The notes beneath the pieces are model-generated. The model saw only the letters and a program-made list of their open reading frames with translations. It was not told where the DNA came from and ran no database searches. A program made the position numbers and the translations under genes. DNA of 64,000 nt, from the NCBI GenBank assembly GCA_047495785.1, contig JBLDXI010000009.1, positions 4,030,001 through 4,094,000 on the forward strand. The letters are read 5' to 3'. This DNA is from Lepidodermella squamata. Lineage: Eukaryota; Gastrotricha. Below, piece by piece: positions 1 to 13,100 of the stretch; the stretch's first letter is position 1; each line of letters begins with the position of its first letter.

Positions 1-1342
1 ATTTGTTGAAAGTTAATATCCTTTTTGATTAGCCGAAATCTTATTAGCGCCAGATTTATTGGTCTAGTATTTTTACAAAAAATGACAACTTACTTGGCCG
101 GGTAGACTCGGTTTTCCTGAGTTGACCGATTACCGCGGGTAAAAATGTCACCAAAATCGCGATTAACCGCATTTTTGGTGAGCGGGATAAATATTCGAGA
201 GCGAAAAATATTCTTAAAGTCGCTACCTATTATTAGAGCACAAGTTAATCACTACAGCTAACAATAGCGAGTGAACTCGGAGCCGAGACGCGCACGGAGC
301 CACCGCGCATCATTCATTATTACAGTTATAACGCGCGCGCGCGCAAAAGGTCGACGCAAGTTCAGTGCGCGTCCTCGTTACAACTGCGCGGAAAACATCT
401 CGCAGTACGTAAAAAACCAGATAGGATCAATTTATACATTGAGTTATACATTGAGTTGCTTAGATAGTATATAAGAACTAAAAAAGAATAACCACCAGGG
501 TTTGCGCATTGATTGCCCTTTGCGTCTGTTGCAAGGTGTAATAAAACGCCGCTAACGCTGTAACACTATGTTAACCTTTTAAACGCGCGTCGCATGTTTT
601 GTTATAATACGCGACAATGTTGGCGACTGTGTCATCTGATGCTTTATTGCCGTTAGCTACCTGGTATTGCAATATACACCGAACGCCAGGCAGTGAACGT
701 AAAGGTATAAGTCGCCATCTGTTTATGCACTGGATATACAAGAGTGAGCAGATGAACAGCGCTAATTTTGACACAAAGACGGCTATTTTGAAAACTTAAC
801 AGTTGCCTTTCACACCTATGCCGCATCTCTTCCTTGAGTACCAGCCACCAGACTGATATTGAATTCAATGTTAAATTCTATTCCTGAATTTCTTTGAAAT
901 TGTTTGTAAAATTACCTTAAAATTATCTTTTTGATATTAAAATGGAAATTAAATTAATTATATTAGGAATTGGTGGCATGATCGACAACGTCAAAGTTTG
1001 TAACAAAGCCAAGAGATATTTAATAATTAAAAAATTCAAGCATCGATATTTCTTCCCGATATATGAAGCTATGGATGATACGCGACAACTCACAAAGCTT
1101 AACCTTATTCTCATTCTCACCGGTTTTATTTTTTGAATAAAATGTTAGCCAAATCCCTTGTCTTTGATCATCATGCGGAAATGACTGCAAATTTCAAGGG
1201 CTGTGGAAAAAAATCGATGGAAAATATGAAATTCGAAAATCGGAAAGCGGTTAAGAGCAGCATTCACGTGAAAAAAAATTACAAAAATAATGGCAGCATT
1301 CACAAAATTATTCAAAGTCAACATTTATAGACAGTTTCAGTG
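1..1342. other. Region without a recognised gene
   Basis: No open frame here shows a recognisable domain, signal peptide or convincing splice structure. The stretch holds a short alternating CG run near 333-346 and a small tandem duplication near 430-456. It is AT-rich elsewhere. It lies downstream of the first array gene, so the right end may include that gene's 3' UTR. Confidence 0.5.
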
Positions 1343-4300
1343 TTATTCGCAAACTGGGGGCGGAGCACTCCATTGGCCGTCATTTTGGCACGTGATTGCC
1401 TGTGCCCCGCGGAGGCGCCGATTCGCGGAGCATGTGTAAGTCACTCGATGACCTACAAGGTTACCAGGACCACTTGCTATCCCGCCAATAATTTGAGGAA
1501 TTTCTGCATTTAAATTAAAAATCACAAATAGTAATCAATAATACGACATTTTCAAAAATATTTTACCTGGGCAAGAGTTTACTAAACTGCATTGTCGGAT
1601 CTCGGTCGACCACTGGCCCTCTGCACTACAACGCAGGTCGAAAGACTGGGCGCCAGCTGCCGTTGTTCTGCCTTGGTTGCATGTCACAGTTTCCTTTGTT
1701 CCAACAAGAGCCGTGCCACCATCCGACCAATCACTGTTACCAACCGTCGCCGATGGGCATAATTTCGCCTTTTGACCATGTCCGAAATCAACATGAGCAC
1801 AAGGCCATCCTTCGAATTCAACCGGGTAAATACGCATATATCTGGCAACGATTCCGTAAGGCAACAGGCTGCAGACTTTAATCGTGACGGAGTTAACATT
1901 CCCGTCGAAAATTTTCACCCCGCCTGACGCGTCGCTAACATTGGTCCAAGTAAGTCCGTCGATAGAATAAGCAATGCTGAATTTAGTCGTGTAATAATTG
2001 TTACGACGGCAGCCTGATATTGCGTACCAGCCGACTGAGTAAGGAAGGCCCAGGTCTAACTGAAGCCAAGAAGCATTTCTATCACAGACTGCAGGCCGCC
2101 AAGCTTCGACTGCATCCGTATCAAAAGTCGACTTGTCAGGATGAAATTTGTCGCCGACATTACGACAGGCCTCTCCACAAGTCTCTGCTGCTGATTCCTT
2201 GTACCAACTTGATGCAACCCTATTCTGGCCAGTGAGGAATGACGTTTTCCTTTCAGCCTCGGTAAAACATGTATACTGAACGTAGGCGTACATTGAACAC
2301 GATGGGCAGTCAGTATCGCCCTTCCAGAAGATTTTCGCAGGCATACCACAGCTATCTTCTCCGTTGCATTCCAAAGACACGGTTGTAGAAATATCGTCCC
2401 AGTTGCAACCACCTCGATACAAGTTGCAGCTTCTCTTAGAGCTCTGGTCCGATCCACAGCTTGCAGATCTTGCCGCGGCGTAAGGGCTGTAAAGATTGTC
2501 AGATCCACATTTCTTCTCATCGTCAATTCCCATTCGGCCGAAATGAGCTTCTAAGACCTGAATTTTATTGCCGTCGTCACATTTCAAGTTCAACTGGCTG
2601 CCGAAACAAGCTTGGGCGATTTTGACCACCGGGCAACGCTCTGCTTCTTTACGAATTTCTTCGTAACAATCCTCGTCGATTTTCCCATCGAAATCGTTGT
2701 CAATATTGTCGCCGCACAGTTCTTCGTCAACCACGCCGTCACAGTCGTTATCGCGTTGATCGCTGATAATCATTCGACTGGTTTTGCAGTCGTCGGTAAT
2801 ACTGATGCAAGATCCGGTCGGGTAGCCAATCGATTCGCGGTCACCTGAGCCGTAGATATAGGCTTCGAATCTTGTGCCAGGCACAGTGTGCTCAATGCGG
2901 TATTGATGGTAGGCCGAGCTAAGCCGGAAAAACCCTCCGACCATAGCTGGCACTGCGCCAGTTCCCGTGCCTGGAATGTCATTCCACCGGATAGATTGCA
3001 AATTTGGCCGATAACTTGAATCAGTCGAGGTGAGCTGGAAACCGTTTCGCAATGACTTCTCAACAATAAGGGTCATGAAATCTGTGTAAGGGCTCGAAAC
3101 ACCGATTGGTGTGACAAAGGAATAGCCAAATCCGAACTGTTTCGTCGGGATACAAATTGTCATCGACGGATCGCCAGGTATTCCATTTTGCGGGGCGCCA
3201 ATTGCTGAATGAGAGAACTGAATGGCCTGAAATGGCTTGTCACTTTGCGAATAGAATCGCATCCAAATGGTGACAGACTCTGCGGGGAAGCGTACCGACT
3301 GCCTCGCGTTCAGTCTGTACTCCTGCTCCGGCGTGCCTCGATACGAGTCAACTTTTATAACAGTGTTATCCTTCGCAGCTGTTATGACCCAGTAGTCAAA
3401 AAGCCCAGCGGTACGATTGGGCGTTGGCCAAGCTATGCAATCCGTGCCCCAGGTGTAAGTCGGAAATAGTTGCTCCACTTGGTGATCTCGAGAGGGCGAG
3501 GTACCTACGTTCACACGAGAGTTTCCCGACCAAACAGCCACGTTATCCTCGGCTTCGATAAGGGCTCCAGTAAGGTCACATAAGTCTTGGATTTGTAGCA
3601 CTTCAAAAGGCTTCAGTGGTATGTTGACGAGCTTCTCTCCATTCGAATAACTTTTTCCTTGGTAAGGAACTTGGCAGTAAGTTGTTCCACCTCCATCAGT
3701 GACTAATGACAAGAAAACATAACTTGGAATTCATGGCTTCATGGAAGGCGGGACTCTTACTTCCTTCGGGGCTTAGATCTTGATCCCAGTTTCCAACATT
3801 CCTTGTAGGTGTTCGTGGCAGAGTTATATTCACGCGAGTATTGCTTGCTGCTACAACAGCGAACTCGCAGTTATACTTGGGTGGCCAGAAACACGCGGCC
3901 ATGTAACTGGTTCCGAGCGATAGAGTGGGTAGACCCATGAAAGCGTCAGCTGTGAAATTCTCTTTGTTCACGCCATAGAAAACGAACGGCTTATCAGACT
4001 TGAGTCGAAGTGCTTTCTTCTCAATCACTAGAGCGAAGTTCCTTTCGTTGTCGGTAACCTGACAGAAAAGTTTTTTTTACCTTAAAGTTTTGGGAATATA
4101 GCAGTACGAACCTTCCAAGTGTACGGAATGGTGACTTGCTTCACCTGCTTATAAGCGACGGTGAATACCTCGTTGATTGGCGAATTACGGGTAGGATACG
4201 GGTCTGAATCGAGCGTCACCGTGATAGGTGTCATGCTGTTATCTTGGCTGACCCAAATCTCCAGCGACTTGTTGACAGGATTCTCGGCTCGATTAGACAT

Positions 4301-4725
4301 GAAAGCGACCAGGAAATCCTTACCAACATTGGACACATCGCAGGCTATGAGGCCTTTGTAGTAGAAGTTCTGCTTATCGCCGACTCTGACATATTCGATT
4401 CCGTTGTCGCAACTGTCGCTAACCATTTGACACTCCTGACGGTCGGTAACAAAATTGAAACCTTTGCATTCACTTGCTGTGTTGCATCGGTTTGCGCACT
4501 CAGCTAGTGTGCCTTCACGGCCTCGATAGTACAAGCCGAATCTTCGCCCGCCTGAGCAGATACCGTCGATTGTAGTGTAACCAGAAATACCTGAAAAAAT
4601 CGAAACAAATGGTAAAAACTCGCGGAAAGGTAACACTTCTTACTCGGCCTAGGATCTTGCGTCTGATCCAAAGCAGCTCTAACCGTCCAAACAATTGCCA
4701 GGGGAAAGAGTAGCCTCAGCGGCAT
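1343..4725 (-). CDS. Array gene 1: secreted IgGFc-binding/SUEL lectin/discoidin/sushi protein
   Basis: Exons on the minus strand are 4644-4725, 4112-4590, 3761-4058, 1567-3702 and 1343-1503, giving 1051 aa with consistent phases. Residues 1-20 are a signal peptide (MPLRLLFPLAIVWTVRA). A Cys-rich PAN/apple-like module covers about 30-110, and an IgGFc-binding N-terminal-type domain about 115-585 (hallmark FLVAFMSNRAE). An acidic DNDCDG motif of MopE type lies at 600-636, a SUEL-type galactose lectin at 643-769 and a discoidin-like domain at 771-939. Two sushi modules follow, 940-998 and 999-1051, the last on its own 161-nt exon. The family sense is extracellular glycan or surface binding; the actual ligand is unknown. 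It shares the intron after the TWK motif with array gene 2. The intron at 3703-3760 is found only here. Domain assignment is by eye; exon structure is well supported by the paralogues. Confidence 0.85.
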
Positions 4726-5605
4726 TTTTACTTATTTTCGAGCTAATTGGTTGGGGAGGAAATCAAAATGACTGAAATATGAGATACAAAATGGTTGTGT
4801 AAGCTGTTCGCACTCATTCTTCGACAGAAAGTTCTCAGCTGACTAAATTCATGAGTTCATTGAGTTGATAGATTAACCCCTAATATAATGTTACCCTTTA
4901 TTGAGCAAGGTTGATTAGGGTGCACAAGTGTGTATGTGTGCGTGAGTAGGAAAACGACCAGTGCCGTCGACTGGTCGATGACTTTCACACGTACTGCTCT
5001 TCTTTGGGCATCAGAAAGGTGTAGTAAATGAAGCGCACGGGTAGCGGTGATAACGTGTAGTTAACACACGGAAGAGTGGTGTCAATGATATCATTTGGCG
5101 AGAAAGAAGATGCGTCCATCTTTACGAGCTGTTTTCGTTGAAAATTAATTGCTCTCTCACTCCACGCTTCTAGAGTTGACAAGAATGAGGTTTAGTTCAC
5201 GGTTTTATAGCGGTTCATATCGATTACCTTAGTTTCAGACTTCACCGTGAAAATGTGAAGCACGTGATCAAGGCTAACTGAACTTTAAAAAACAGGGCAC
5301 ATACCTCTTGCTACGCTCAATATTGTCTCATGCTGAGCTTCAGAATTGGCTTCGCTCATAACCTAAATACCTGATGATATTTCTATAAGATATATTTATA
5401 AACGACTCCATACTTTCTTGGCAGTCTCTGTTAAATTAGAATTTGTTCTCTTTTGATGTCGGATCATCTTCCTCAGAGAGGCTTTTACATCTTCTATAAG
5501 GGATTTAATGAAAATACTTTCGAAGGCGAATCAACAGGAAACAGGAAACTAAAATAGGTTCAGAAATGATCGTGTCATTTGATAGCTTCAATTTCTAATG
5601 ACAAA
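4726..5605. other. Intergenic spacer between array genes 1 and 2
   Basis: No coding exon is recognisable. It should contain the promoter of array gene 1 and the 3' UTR of array gene 2. I see no clear TATA box for gene 1. A short GT-rich stretch lies near 4922-4945. Confidence 0.45.
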
Positions 5606-8600
5606 TCACTCGCAAGTTGGCGGAAGGTCGCTCCACGATCCATCTTCGCCGCAAGTGATAGAAGCTGGTCCCCGTAGCCTGAGGCCATTAAAGCAGGTGT
5701 AAAAGACCCGCTGGCCAATTTGATTGCCGCCACTAGCGAACCCGTTCGATATCTGAGGGACCTCTGAGGAAAAATAAAAGGTTTCATTGCTTTTTTTGTA
5801 ACAAGGATTCATTTAGTAATATACCGGAGCAGGATCTAACAGCGCTACACTGCTTAAATTCGCTTTCCCAAGACCCGCTAAGGCTGCAACGAACATCAAA
5901 TGATTTCGATCCATCTGCGGTGGTTCGCCCGGTGTTGCAAGTTATTGTCGCCTTAGAGCCAAAGAAAGCTGTGCCTCCCTCAGCCCAATCACTATTAGGT
6001 ACAGATCTCCACGAGCAAGTCCTTGATAGGGCAGCGTGGCCAAAATCAACATGAGCGCATGGCCAGTCACGGTATTCAATAGGGTGAATGCGTATGTACC
6101 GGGCAACAATGTTGTAAGCGAAAAGCGTGCAGATCTTAACGGAGACTGAGTCTGCATTACCATCGAACAACCGCATGCTATCTCCGTTGTAAATTATCGT
6201 CCACGTAAAGCCATCGATTGAGTAGGAAATTCCGAACTTGGTAACATAGTAGTTGTTGCGACGACAACCTGAAATTGCGTACCAGCCAACTGAGTGGACC
6301 AAACCAAGGTCGAGCTGTAACCAAGGCGTTTCCTTATCGCATTCAGCGGCTCGCCATGCCTCAACAGCATTAGAGCTGAAAGCTGATCTTTCAGGGTGGA
6401 ATTTACTGTCTGAATCCGAGCAAGAGGCACCGCATGAACCTGGCGATTTCTCCTTGTGCCAGCTTGATGCGACCCGGTTTTTGCTGCTTATATAGCTGAA
6501 CTCTTGCTCTCGGTCGCTTAGACAGGCGTATTGAACGTGAGCATACATCGAACAGGAAGGGCAGCTACTTAATCCCTTCCAGAATGCACTGGCAGGTACG
6601 TAACAGTTTTCTCGAGTGTTACACTCTTGAGAAACAGGGAGACTAATATCATCCCACTCACAGCCGTTATCAGTGTTAAAGCATTCGTTTCGCTTGCCAT
6701 CGCCACTGCAGGAGGCTCTTGACGACGGAGCAGTGTAGGGTGAGTAGAAATTGTCTGATCCGCAAGACGTCTCGCCTTGAAGGTTCATTCGGCCGAAATG
6801 GGCATCTAAGACTCTGATGCGGAAGCCATCATCGCATCTCAGGGCTAATTGGCTTCCGAAACAAGCTTGGGCAGTCTTCACCCGAGGACAGCGATCTGTA
6901 GTTCGAATTGGGCTTGTTGTTGTTGTAGTCGTAGTTGTAGTCGTAGTTCTTGTCGTTGTAGTTGGTGCCCGGGTTGACGGAGGAGGGCTTGGAGGAAGAG
7001 GAGGTAAGGTCCTAATAGGGGTACTTGGTGGGGGCCTTGGGGTGGTAGCAACGAATTCAGCGTAGCAATCCTCGTCAGTTTCACCGTCTAAGTCGTTATC
7101 AATACCATCACCGCAAAACTCTTCATCGACAGCTCCGTCGCAGTCGTTATCAACAAGATCGCCGATGATCATTCTGGTCCGTCTACATTCTTCAAGATTG
7201 GAAAATGAATCGTAAGAAAATATTAAAGATTAAAAAATTCACAAAAATACCTTCAAGATTTGTAATGCAGGCGCCAGTTGGATAAGCAATGGACTCACGA
7301 TCACCAGACCCGAAAATGTAGGCTTCAAATCTTACGTTGGGGTCATCATTTTCAATACGAAACTCGTTTTTATCATCCGGCAACTTGTATGAACCACCAA
7401 CCATGGCAGGGACTGAATTAGATCCCGTGCCCGGGATGTCATACCATCTTAAACCTTTCAGGTCATACGACTGTTGTGAATCTTTGGTCGTAAGCCTAAA
7501 ACTTTGGCGATACTCTCTGCCTACGATCAAAGTCATATATTTAGTGTAAGGGCTGGATACACCGATCGGAGTGACAAAGGTGTAGCCGAAGCCAAACTGA
7601 GCAGTTGGAATACAAATAGTCATAGAGGGATCTCCGGGAGTGGTCGTATCCTGCGGCATAGCGGAGTGAGAATACTGAACCGCTTGGAAAGGCTTATCAC
7701 GCTGCGACGAGAAACGCATCCATTCCGTAACCGATCGAGCCGGAAATCGAACAGACTCCTTCGCATCTAATGAAGTAGTATACGTTCTCCGCTCGCTTGA
7801 TTGCACTGTGACAACAGTGTTATCATACAGGGCCGTGATGACCCAATAGTCAAAGAGCCTCTCGGTGCGATTTGGCGTAGGCCAAGCTATGCAATCATTG
7901 CCCCAAGTGACCGTAGGGAAAAGCTGTTCGACCAAGTGGTCCCTGGATGGCGAAGTTCCAACATTTACGCGAGAATTACCCGACCAAACTGCAACATTTT
8001 CAGAAGAAGTAATCAATGTACCAGTAAGGTCGCATTCGTCTTGAATCTGTAGAACTTCCATCGGACGCAAGAGTACGTTCAAAATAGTTTCTCCATTGCC
8101 GTAATTCCGCCTGTTGTAGCTGACTTTACAAGCTGTATTTCCAGCACTTTTATCCTGATCCCAATCTCCCTCGTTTCTCGCCGGCGTTGAGGGGAGTGTT
8201 ATGTTTACGAAAGTGGGGATGGTTGTAGCAATAGCGAGTTCGCAATTATAGTTTGGCGGCCAAAAGCAAGATACGACGTATGACTTCCCAAGGGCAGTCG
8301 TTGGAAGGCCCAAAAACGCATCGGCGGTAAAATTCTCCTTGTTAACACCATAGAGCATGAAAAGCTGGTCTGATTTAAGGACCATGGCTTTCTTTTCGAT
8401 TGAAAATGAATTATCAGCGTCAAACATCTAAATTTTTTGAAGAGATAATTAGGATTGGTTCAGAATGAATTAAAGGCATGACGCACCTTCCAAGTATAAG
8501 GAATATATTGCGGGAGGATGTCGCGATATGGGAGAGAAATGGTTTTGTCTATTGGAGCATTTTCAGTTGGTGCGGGGTCTGACTTGAAGGTGATGGTGAT

Positions 8601-9120
8601 CGGGTTCTCGTTCATATCTTGAGTTACCCAAATCTCAAGGTCTTTCTTCACCGGACTGTCGGGACGATTAGCCATGAATGCAACAATAAACTCGCGACCG
8701 ACGTTCGAAACATCACACGCGATTTCTCCCTTTCGATAGTAGTTCCGTCTAGGTTCGGATCTTACCGGAACTATGTTTTCGCAATCCTGCCCGAATAACT
8801 GACACTCTTGGCTGTCGGTGAAGAAGTTGAAGCCACGACAGCTCGGCTGTATATTGCAGCGCCTAGCGCACGCCAAAAGAGTTCCCTCTCGACCCTGATA
8901 GTATTCTCCATTACTTTCGTCGGCACATATTCCGTCAATGGCAGTGTATCCCTTTATTCCTACGAAAATAAGCCTATCAATTATAAATAATCTTGGCATT
9001 ATAAGATGGTTTACCCGGCCTGGAATCTCCAGCAATTCGTCTTTGTTCTCTTTGTACCTGAGCTTTTACCGTTGCTGATATGATTGCTGTAGCGACCAGA
9101 AGTCGCAAAGCAATTATCAT
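5606..9120 (-). CDS. Array gene 2: secreted IgGFc-binding/SUEL lectin/discoidin/sushi protein with mucin-like linker
   Basis: Exons on the minus strand are 9015-9120, 8487-8959, 7251-8427, 5825-7189 and 5606-5763, giving 1092 aa. The order matches array gene 1: signal peptide (MIIALRLLVATAIISATVKA), PAN-like module, IgGFc-binding-type domain to about 570, DNDCDG motif 595-626, SUEL lectin about 680-805, discoidin-like domain 808-975 and two sushi modules. It differs by a Pro/Thr-rich linker at about 632-680 with an almost pure Thr run, which looks like an O-glycosylated mucin stalk. The ATG at 8425-8427 is not a start: it is the first codon of exon 3, directly after an acceptor. Intron 7190-7250 is unique to this copy and is bounded by a 10-bp direct repeat. 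Confidence 0.85.
6914..6965 (-). repeat. Thr-codon microsatellite in array gene 2
   Basis: A triplet tract (mostly ACA/ACT/ACG on the coding strand) encodes a near-continuous Thr run followed by a Pro/Ser/Thr-rich stretch. The three paralogues have only a few residues at this position. It is probably a recent in-frame repeat expansion that made an O-glycosylation stalk between the DNDCDG motif and the lectin. Confidence 0.7.
7190..7260 (-). repeat. 10-bp direct repeat spanning both splice junctions of an intron
   Basis: CTTCAAGATT (plus strand) occurs at 7190-7199 and 7251-7260. The spacing of 61 bp equals the intron length, so one copy ends the upstream exon and the other closes the intron. 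GT-AG splicing is possible in only one register. Confidence 0.8.
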
Positions 9121-10147
9121 GTCTAAAGATAGTAAAGCAAAAAGCTGGTTTTAAACTCAAATTAAATTCTGGGGTAGATTCAAAATGCTGTGAGGATCTG
9201 AGGTACTTTTTCCTTCTAGTTCTGTAACACACTTTTGCCATTAGAGAGTTGGAAGCATCTAAAGGTCAATTAAGCCGCTTGAGGCCGGTAAAAAGCTTGC
9301 TCGTGCCATCAGTGTCATTACAAACTTTCAGCTTATTCAAAAAGCTGTTTATTTTCCACTCGCTTTCATGCTGACATCGGTCAGCAAACTTATGTAGGGT
9401 GAAGGTTAAGCTCCACGCAACCTGAACACGATTCACTAGTATTAATTGCAAATCGGTGGGCAGTGAATTCGTGTCAAGTACCCAGTAGCAGTATTATAAC
9501 CATGATAACTTTTTGATTACGTGCGTGATAAATTCGTTGGCGCTGCTGAAATGAAGAATGTTGTGGAAAAAGAACAAAATTTCACTCAGTTGTTCAGGTC
9601 AATCTCGAGTTTAGCCCTGCTGTAATTTGTTTTTCTTATTATGCCTTCATTTTACCCTTTTACGTGCACTATGCAAATGCTTTAGGCATGAAGCACGCAT
9701 TGAGTTCAACATTGGGAAAACCTCTCCCGGAGCCTGAGAGCGTCAGTTCCGTTTGATAGCATGTTTGCGGATTCAGTAAAACTGCTATATATAGCCGTCT
9801 CAAAGGTTACCTTGTTATTTTGACAAAAATCAACAAGTATTAAAAGCTGATAGCAGCTTCTAGTGGTTAATTTTGTTTCCATTCAATTACTCAGGTGTTA
9901 ACAACTGCACTATTTATTATCTAAAAAGTACACTCAGGAAACAAAGGAAAGAACATGTACATTGGACAAAACATCATAATTTTGATGTGTGCTATTTCTA
10001 ATGTCAATTTATGGCAGCTGCTTCGGGGATCATGAGATGCAAAACCAGAAAACCATTTCATTCAATCAGCACTTTGTAAATAATCATATAGGAAGTGCGT
10101 CAATTCAAGGCATCTTCGGTTTTCCTAACTAGCATTTGCCGTCTCGC
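9121..10147. other. Intergenic spacer between array genes 2 and 3
   Basis: No coding exon is supported. The start of array gene 2 is preceded on the minus strand by a TATCTTTAG-like acceptor, so a 5' UTR intron or trans-splice site may lie just above 9120. Small open frames at 9011-9451 look like nothing known and overlap this promoter region. Confidence 0.4.
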
Positions 10148-13100
10148 TTAAGCGCAGGTTGGAGCCCGATCGCTCCACGTACCATCATTGCGGCACGTGA
10201 TCGTGGACGCTCCGGTGAGACGGCGGCCGTTGAAGCAGGTATAGGTGATTCTGTTACCAACTAGGTTACCAGGTCCGCTCGGGGTACCGTTGTCGATCTG
10301 CGGAACCTCTGTACATCATAACCAAAATTGTTCGAAAATTTAGTGAGGTGAAATTGAAACTAAACTAACCAGGGCAAGAGTAGACCAAGTCGCATTGCTT
10401 TACAGGCGAATCCCACTTGCCATCAGCGCTGCAGCTCATCTCGTATGACTGGGCGCCGCCAGAGGTTGTGCGACCCTTGTTGCAGGTAACAAGAGCCCTC
10501 GTGCCAACCAATGCTGTACCTCCTTCAGCCCAGTTGCTGTTAGCAATAGTCTGAAGCGGGCACGATTTGACGGCAGCGCTGTGACCGAAATCAAGATGGG
10601 CGCAGGGCCAGTCCTTCGACTCAGTCGGGTAGATACGAACAAAACGTGCCGTGATGTTCTGACTGATGATTGTGCAAACTTTGACGTTGATTGAGTCAGA
10701 ATTTCCGCTGAATACCCGGTCTTGGCCGTTGGCATCTTTCACTGAGGTCCATCTCATGTTGTCGGTCGAGTAGGCCATCGTGAACTTGCTGATGTAGTTG
10801 TTGTAGCGACGGCAGCCTGAGATGGCATACCAGCCGAGCTGGTATGCACTGCCAAGATCGATTTGAAGCCATGGGGTAGTCTTGTCACAGGCAGCTGGGC
10901 GCCAAGCTTCAACAGCGTTGGTTCCGAAATGCGATTTTTGTGGGTGGAATTTATCGCCAGACTGGCCACATGTGTTGCCGCAAGATTCAGCAGCGGTCTC
11001 TTTGTACCAGCTGGAGGCAGTTCTGGTCTGAGTTGTCATCAAATTGGAGAATTTCAACTCATTGGGCGAAAGGCAGGCGTACTGGGCTTGTGCATACAAA
11101 GAGCTCGACGGGCAGTTGGAATCTCCCTTCCAGAAAGTGTTCACAGGAATAACGCACTTGCTTTTCCCGCGGCATTGAAGCTGAACATTCAACAGCGTGT
11201 CTGCCCAGTTGCAGCTCGTGTCTGAGTTGCATTTATTCTCGGCGTTGTCAGCGGCGCAACTTGCTCTAGACTGGGTCCAGAGATTATCGTTACCGCAGCT
11301 GAGTTCGGCAGCTACACCCATTCGGCCGAAATGCGCATCGAAAACGTTGATGTCAGTGTTATTCGGGCAGCTAAGCACCAACTGGCCGTTGAAACAGGCT
11401 TGGGCAACCTTGACATCAGGGCATCGGTCACCGGTGAGGATTCTTGGAGCGAGAGGTGCTGGTTTTCTGGCGTAGCAATCCTCGTCAATCTTGCCGTCAA
11501 AGTCATTATCAACATTATCGCCGCAAAGCTCCTCGTCAACAACGCCATCGCAATCGTTGTCTTTTTCGTCGCCAACTCTCAGCTCTTTCTCAGGGGCGCA
11601 TTGCGTCAAGCGTGACGAGCAAGACCCGGTCGGGTAGGCGATTGACTCACGATCTCCAGCACCATAGATGTAGGCCTCGAACCGAGTGCCTCGGACAGTG
11701 TGTTCGACGCGGAATTGTTGTTTGGTGTTGTCGAGCTTGTACCAACCACCGACCATTTGCGGCTCTTCAGACGGAATGCCGGGGACGTCGACCCAATTGA
11801 TGTTCCTCAGTGGTGCATTGTCAAGAAGGAACCCATCCTTGTCAGCTTTTTTAGCGATGATGGTCAAGTAGTTGGTATATGTCGAAGCGACACCAGTTGG
11901 TGTGACGAATGAATATCCGTAACCAAACTGGGCTGTGGGAATGCAAACAGTCATGGAAGGGTCGCCTGGAACTCTTGTGTCGGTCGCTGAATGAGTGTAT
12001 TGCATCGCCTGGAATGTCTGGTCCTTATCTGTCGGCCGTGTTGCTTTAGGACTTGAAAATCGCATCCATTCAGTCACTGATGCAGCTGGGAACCGAACCG
12101 ACTCGTATGCCTTGAGAGTGTAGGTTCTTCTTGGCCGCTCGTTCGAATCAACGTTGACGACCGCGCCTTGCTCTGATGCTGTGATAACCCAATAGTCGAA
12201 CAACCCGCCAACACGGCTCGGTGTAGGCCAGGCGATGCAGTCAGTGCCCCAAGTAGCAACTGGGAAGAGTTGCTCGACAAGATGGTCACGAGACAGCGAA
12301 CCTCCGACATTAACGCGAGCATTGCCAGACCAGACCGAAACATCATTGTTTGCAGTGATCAAAGAGCCAGTCAGATCACACTTGTCTTGAATCTGCAAGA
12401 CGTCCAACGGGTTCAACTGAACATTAGTGATAGTGTCACCGTTCGTATAAGTCTTGCCCTGGTAGCTCACAGAGCATTTTGCGTCGTTGGTTGGAGGAGT
12501 GATCGGTTGGTCCCAGGTCCCGTCGTTGTTTGTTGGCACTCTCGGCAGAGTTACGTTAACGCGAGTCGCACGGCTTGCCGCGACAGCAAATTCGCAGTTT
12601 GTTGTTGGTGGGTAGAAACATACTGCGACGTAGGAGCGACCAAGACTCTCCGAAGGCAGGCCAGTGAAAGCATCGGCAGTATAGAATTCCTTGTTGACTC
12701 CGTAGAGGACGAAGTCTTTGTCAGACTTGACACGGACAGCCTTCTTCTCAATGATCATCGCTTGGTTGATGTCAGAATTGGTCATCTTCCACGTTGAAGG
12801 GATCAAGAATTTGTTCACCTCTTTGTTTGCGATGGTCAATCGCTGTGATTGTCTTGTATTTCCAGTAGGGTTGGCATCGGATTCGAGTGTGATGAGGGCT
12901 CTATCAGCCTTGTCCTGAGAAACCCATATCTCCAAAGACATATTGACTGGTTTTTCAGCACGGTTTGACATGAAGGCTACCAAGAACTCCTTCCCTTCAG
13001 TTCCTGTTTCGCAAGCAATTGAACCGCGAAGGTAGAAGTTTTGAGGGTTTCCAGCTGGAGCGGGCGAGGTTTTGTCGCACTCCTTTCCGAAAAGCTGGCA

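Noticed and set aside
333-346. Z-DNA-like CG run as a functional element
   Set aside because: Short alternating CG runs occur several times in the window, and nothing ties this one to a gene.
2612-2848. Plus-strand frames opposite the lectin array
   Set aside because: They are shadows of conserved minus-strand exons and recur at the same place in each paralogue.
8205-8427. Gene start at the ATG at 8425-8427 in array gene 2
   Set aside because: It follows a TTTAG acceptor, and the paralogues show the exon continues an upstream frame; it is an internal Met.
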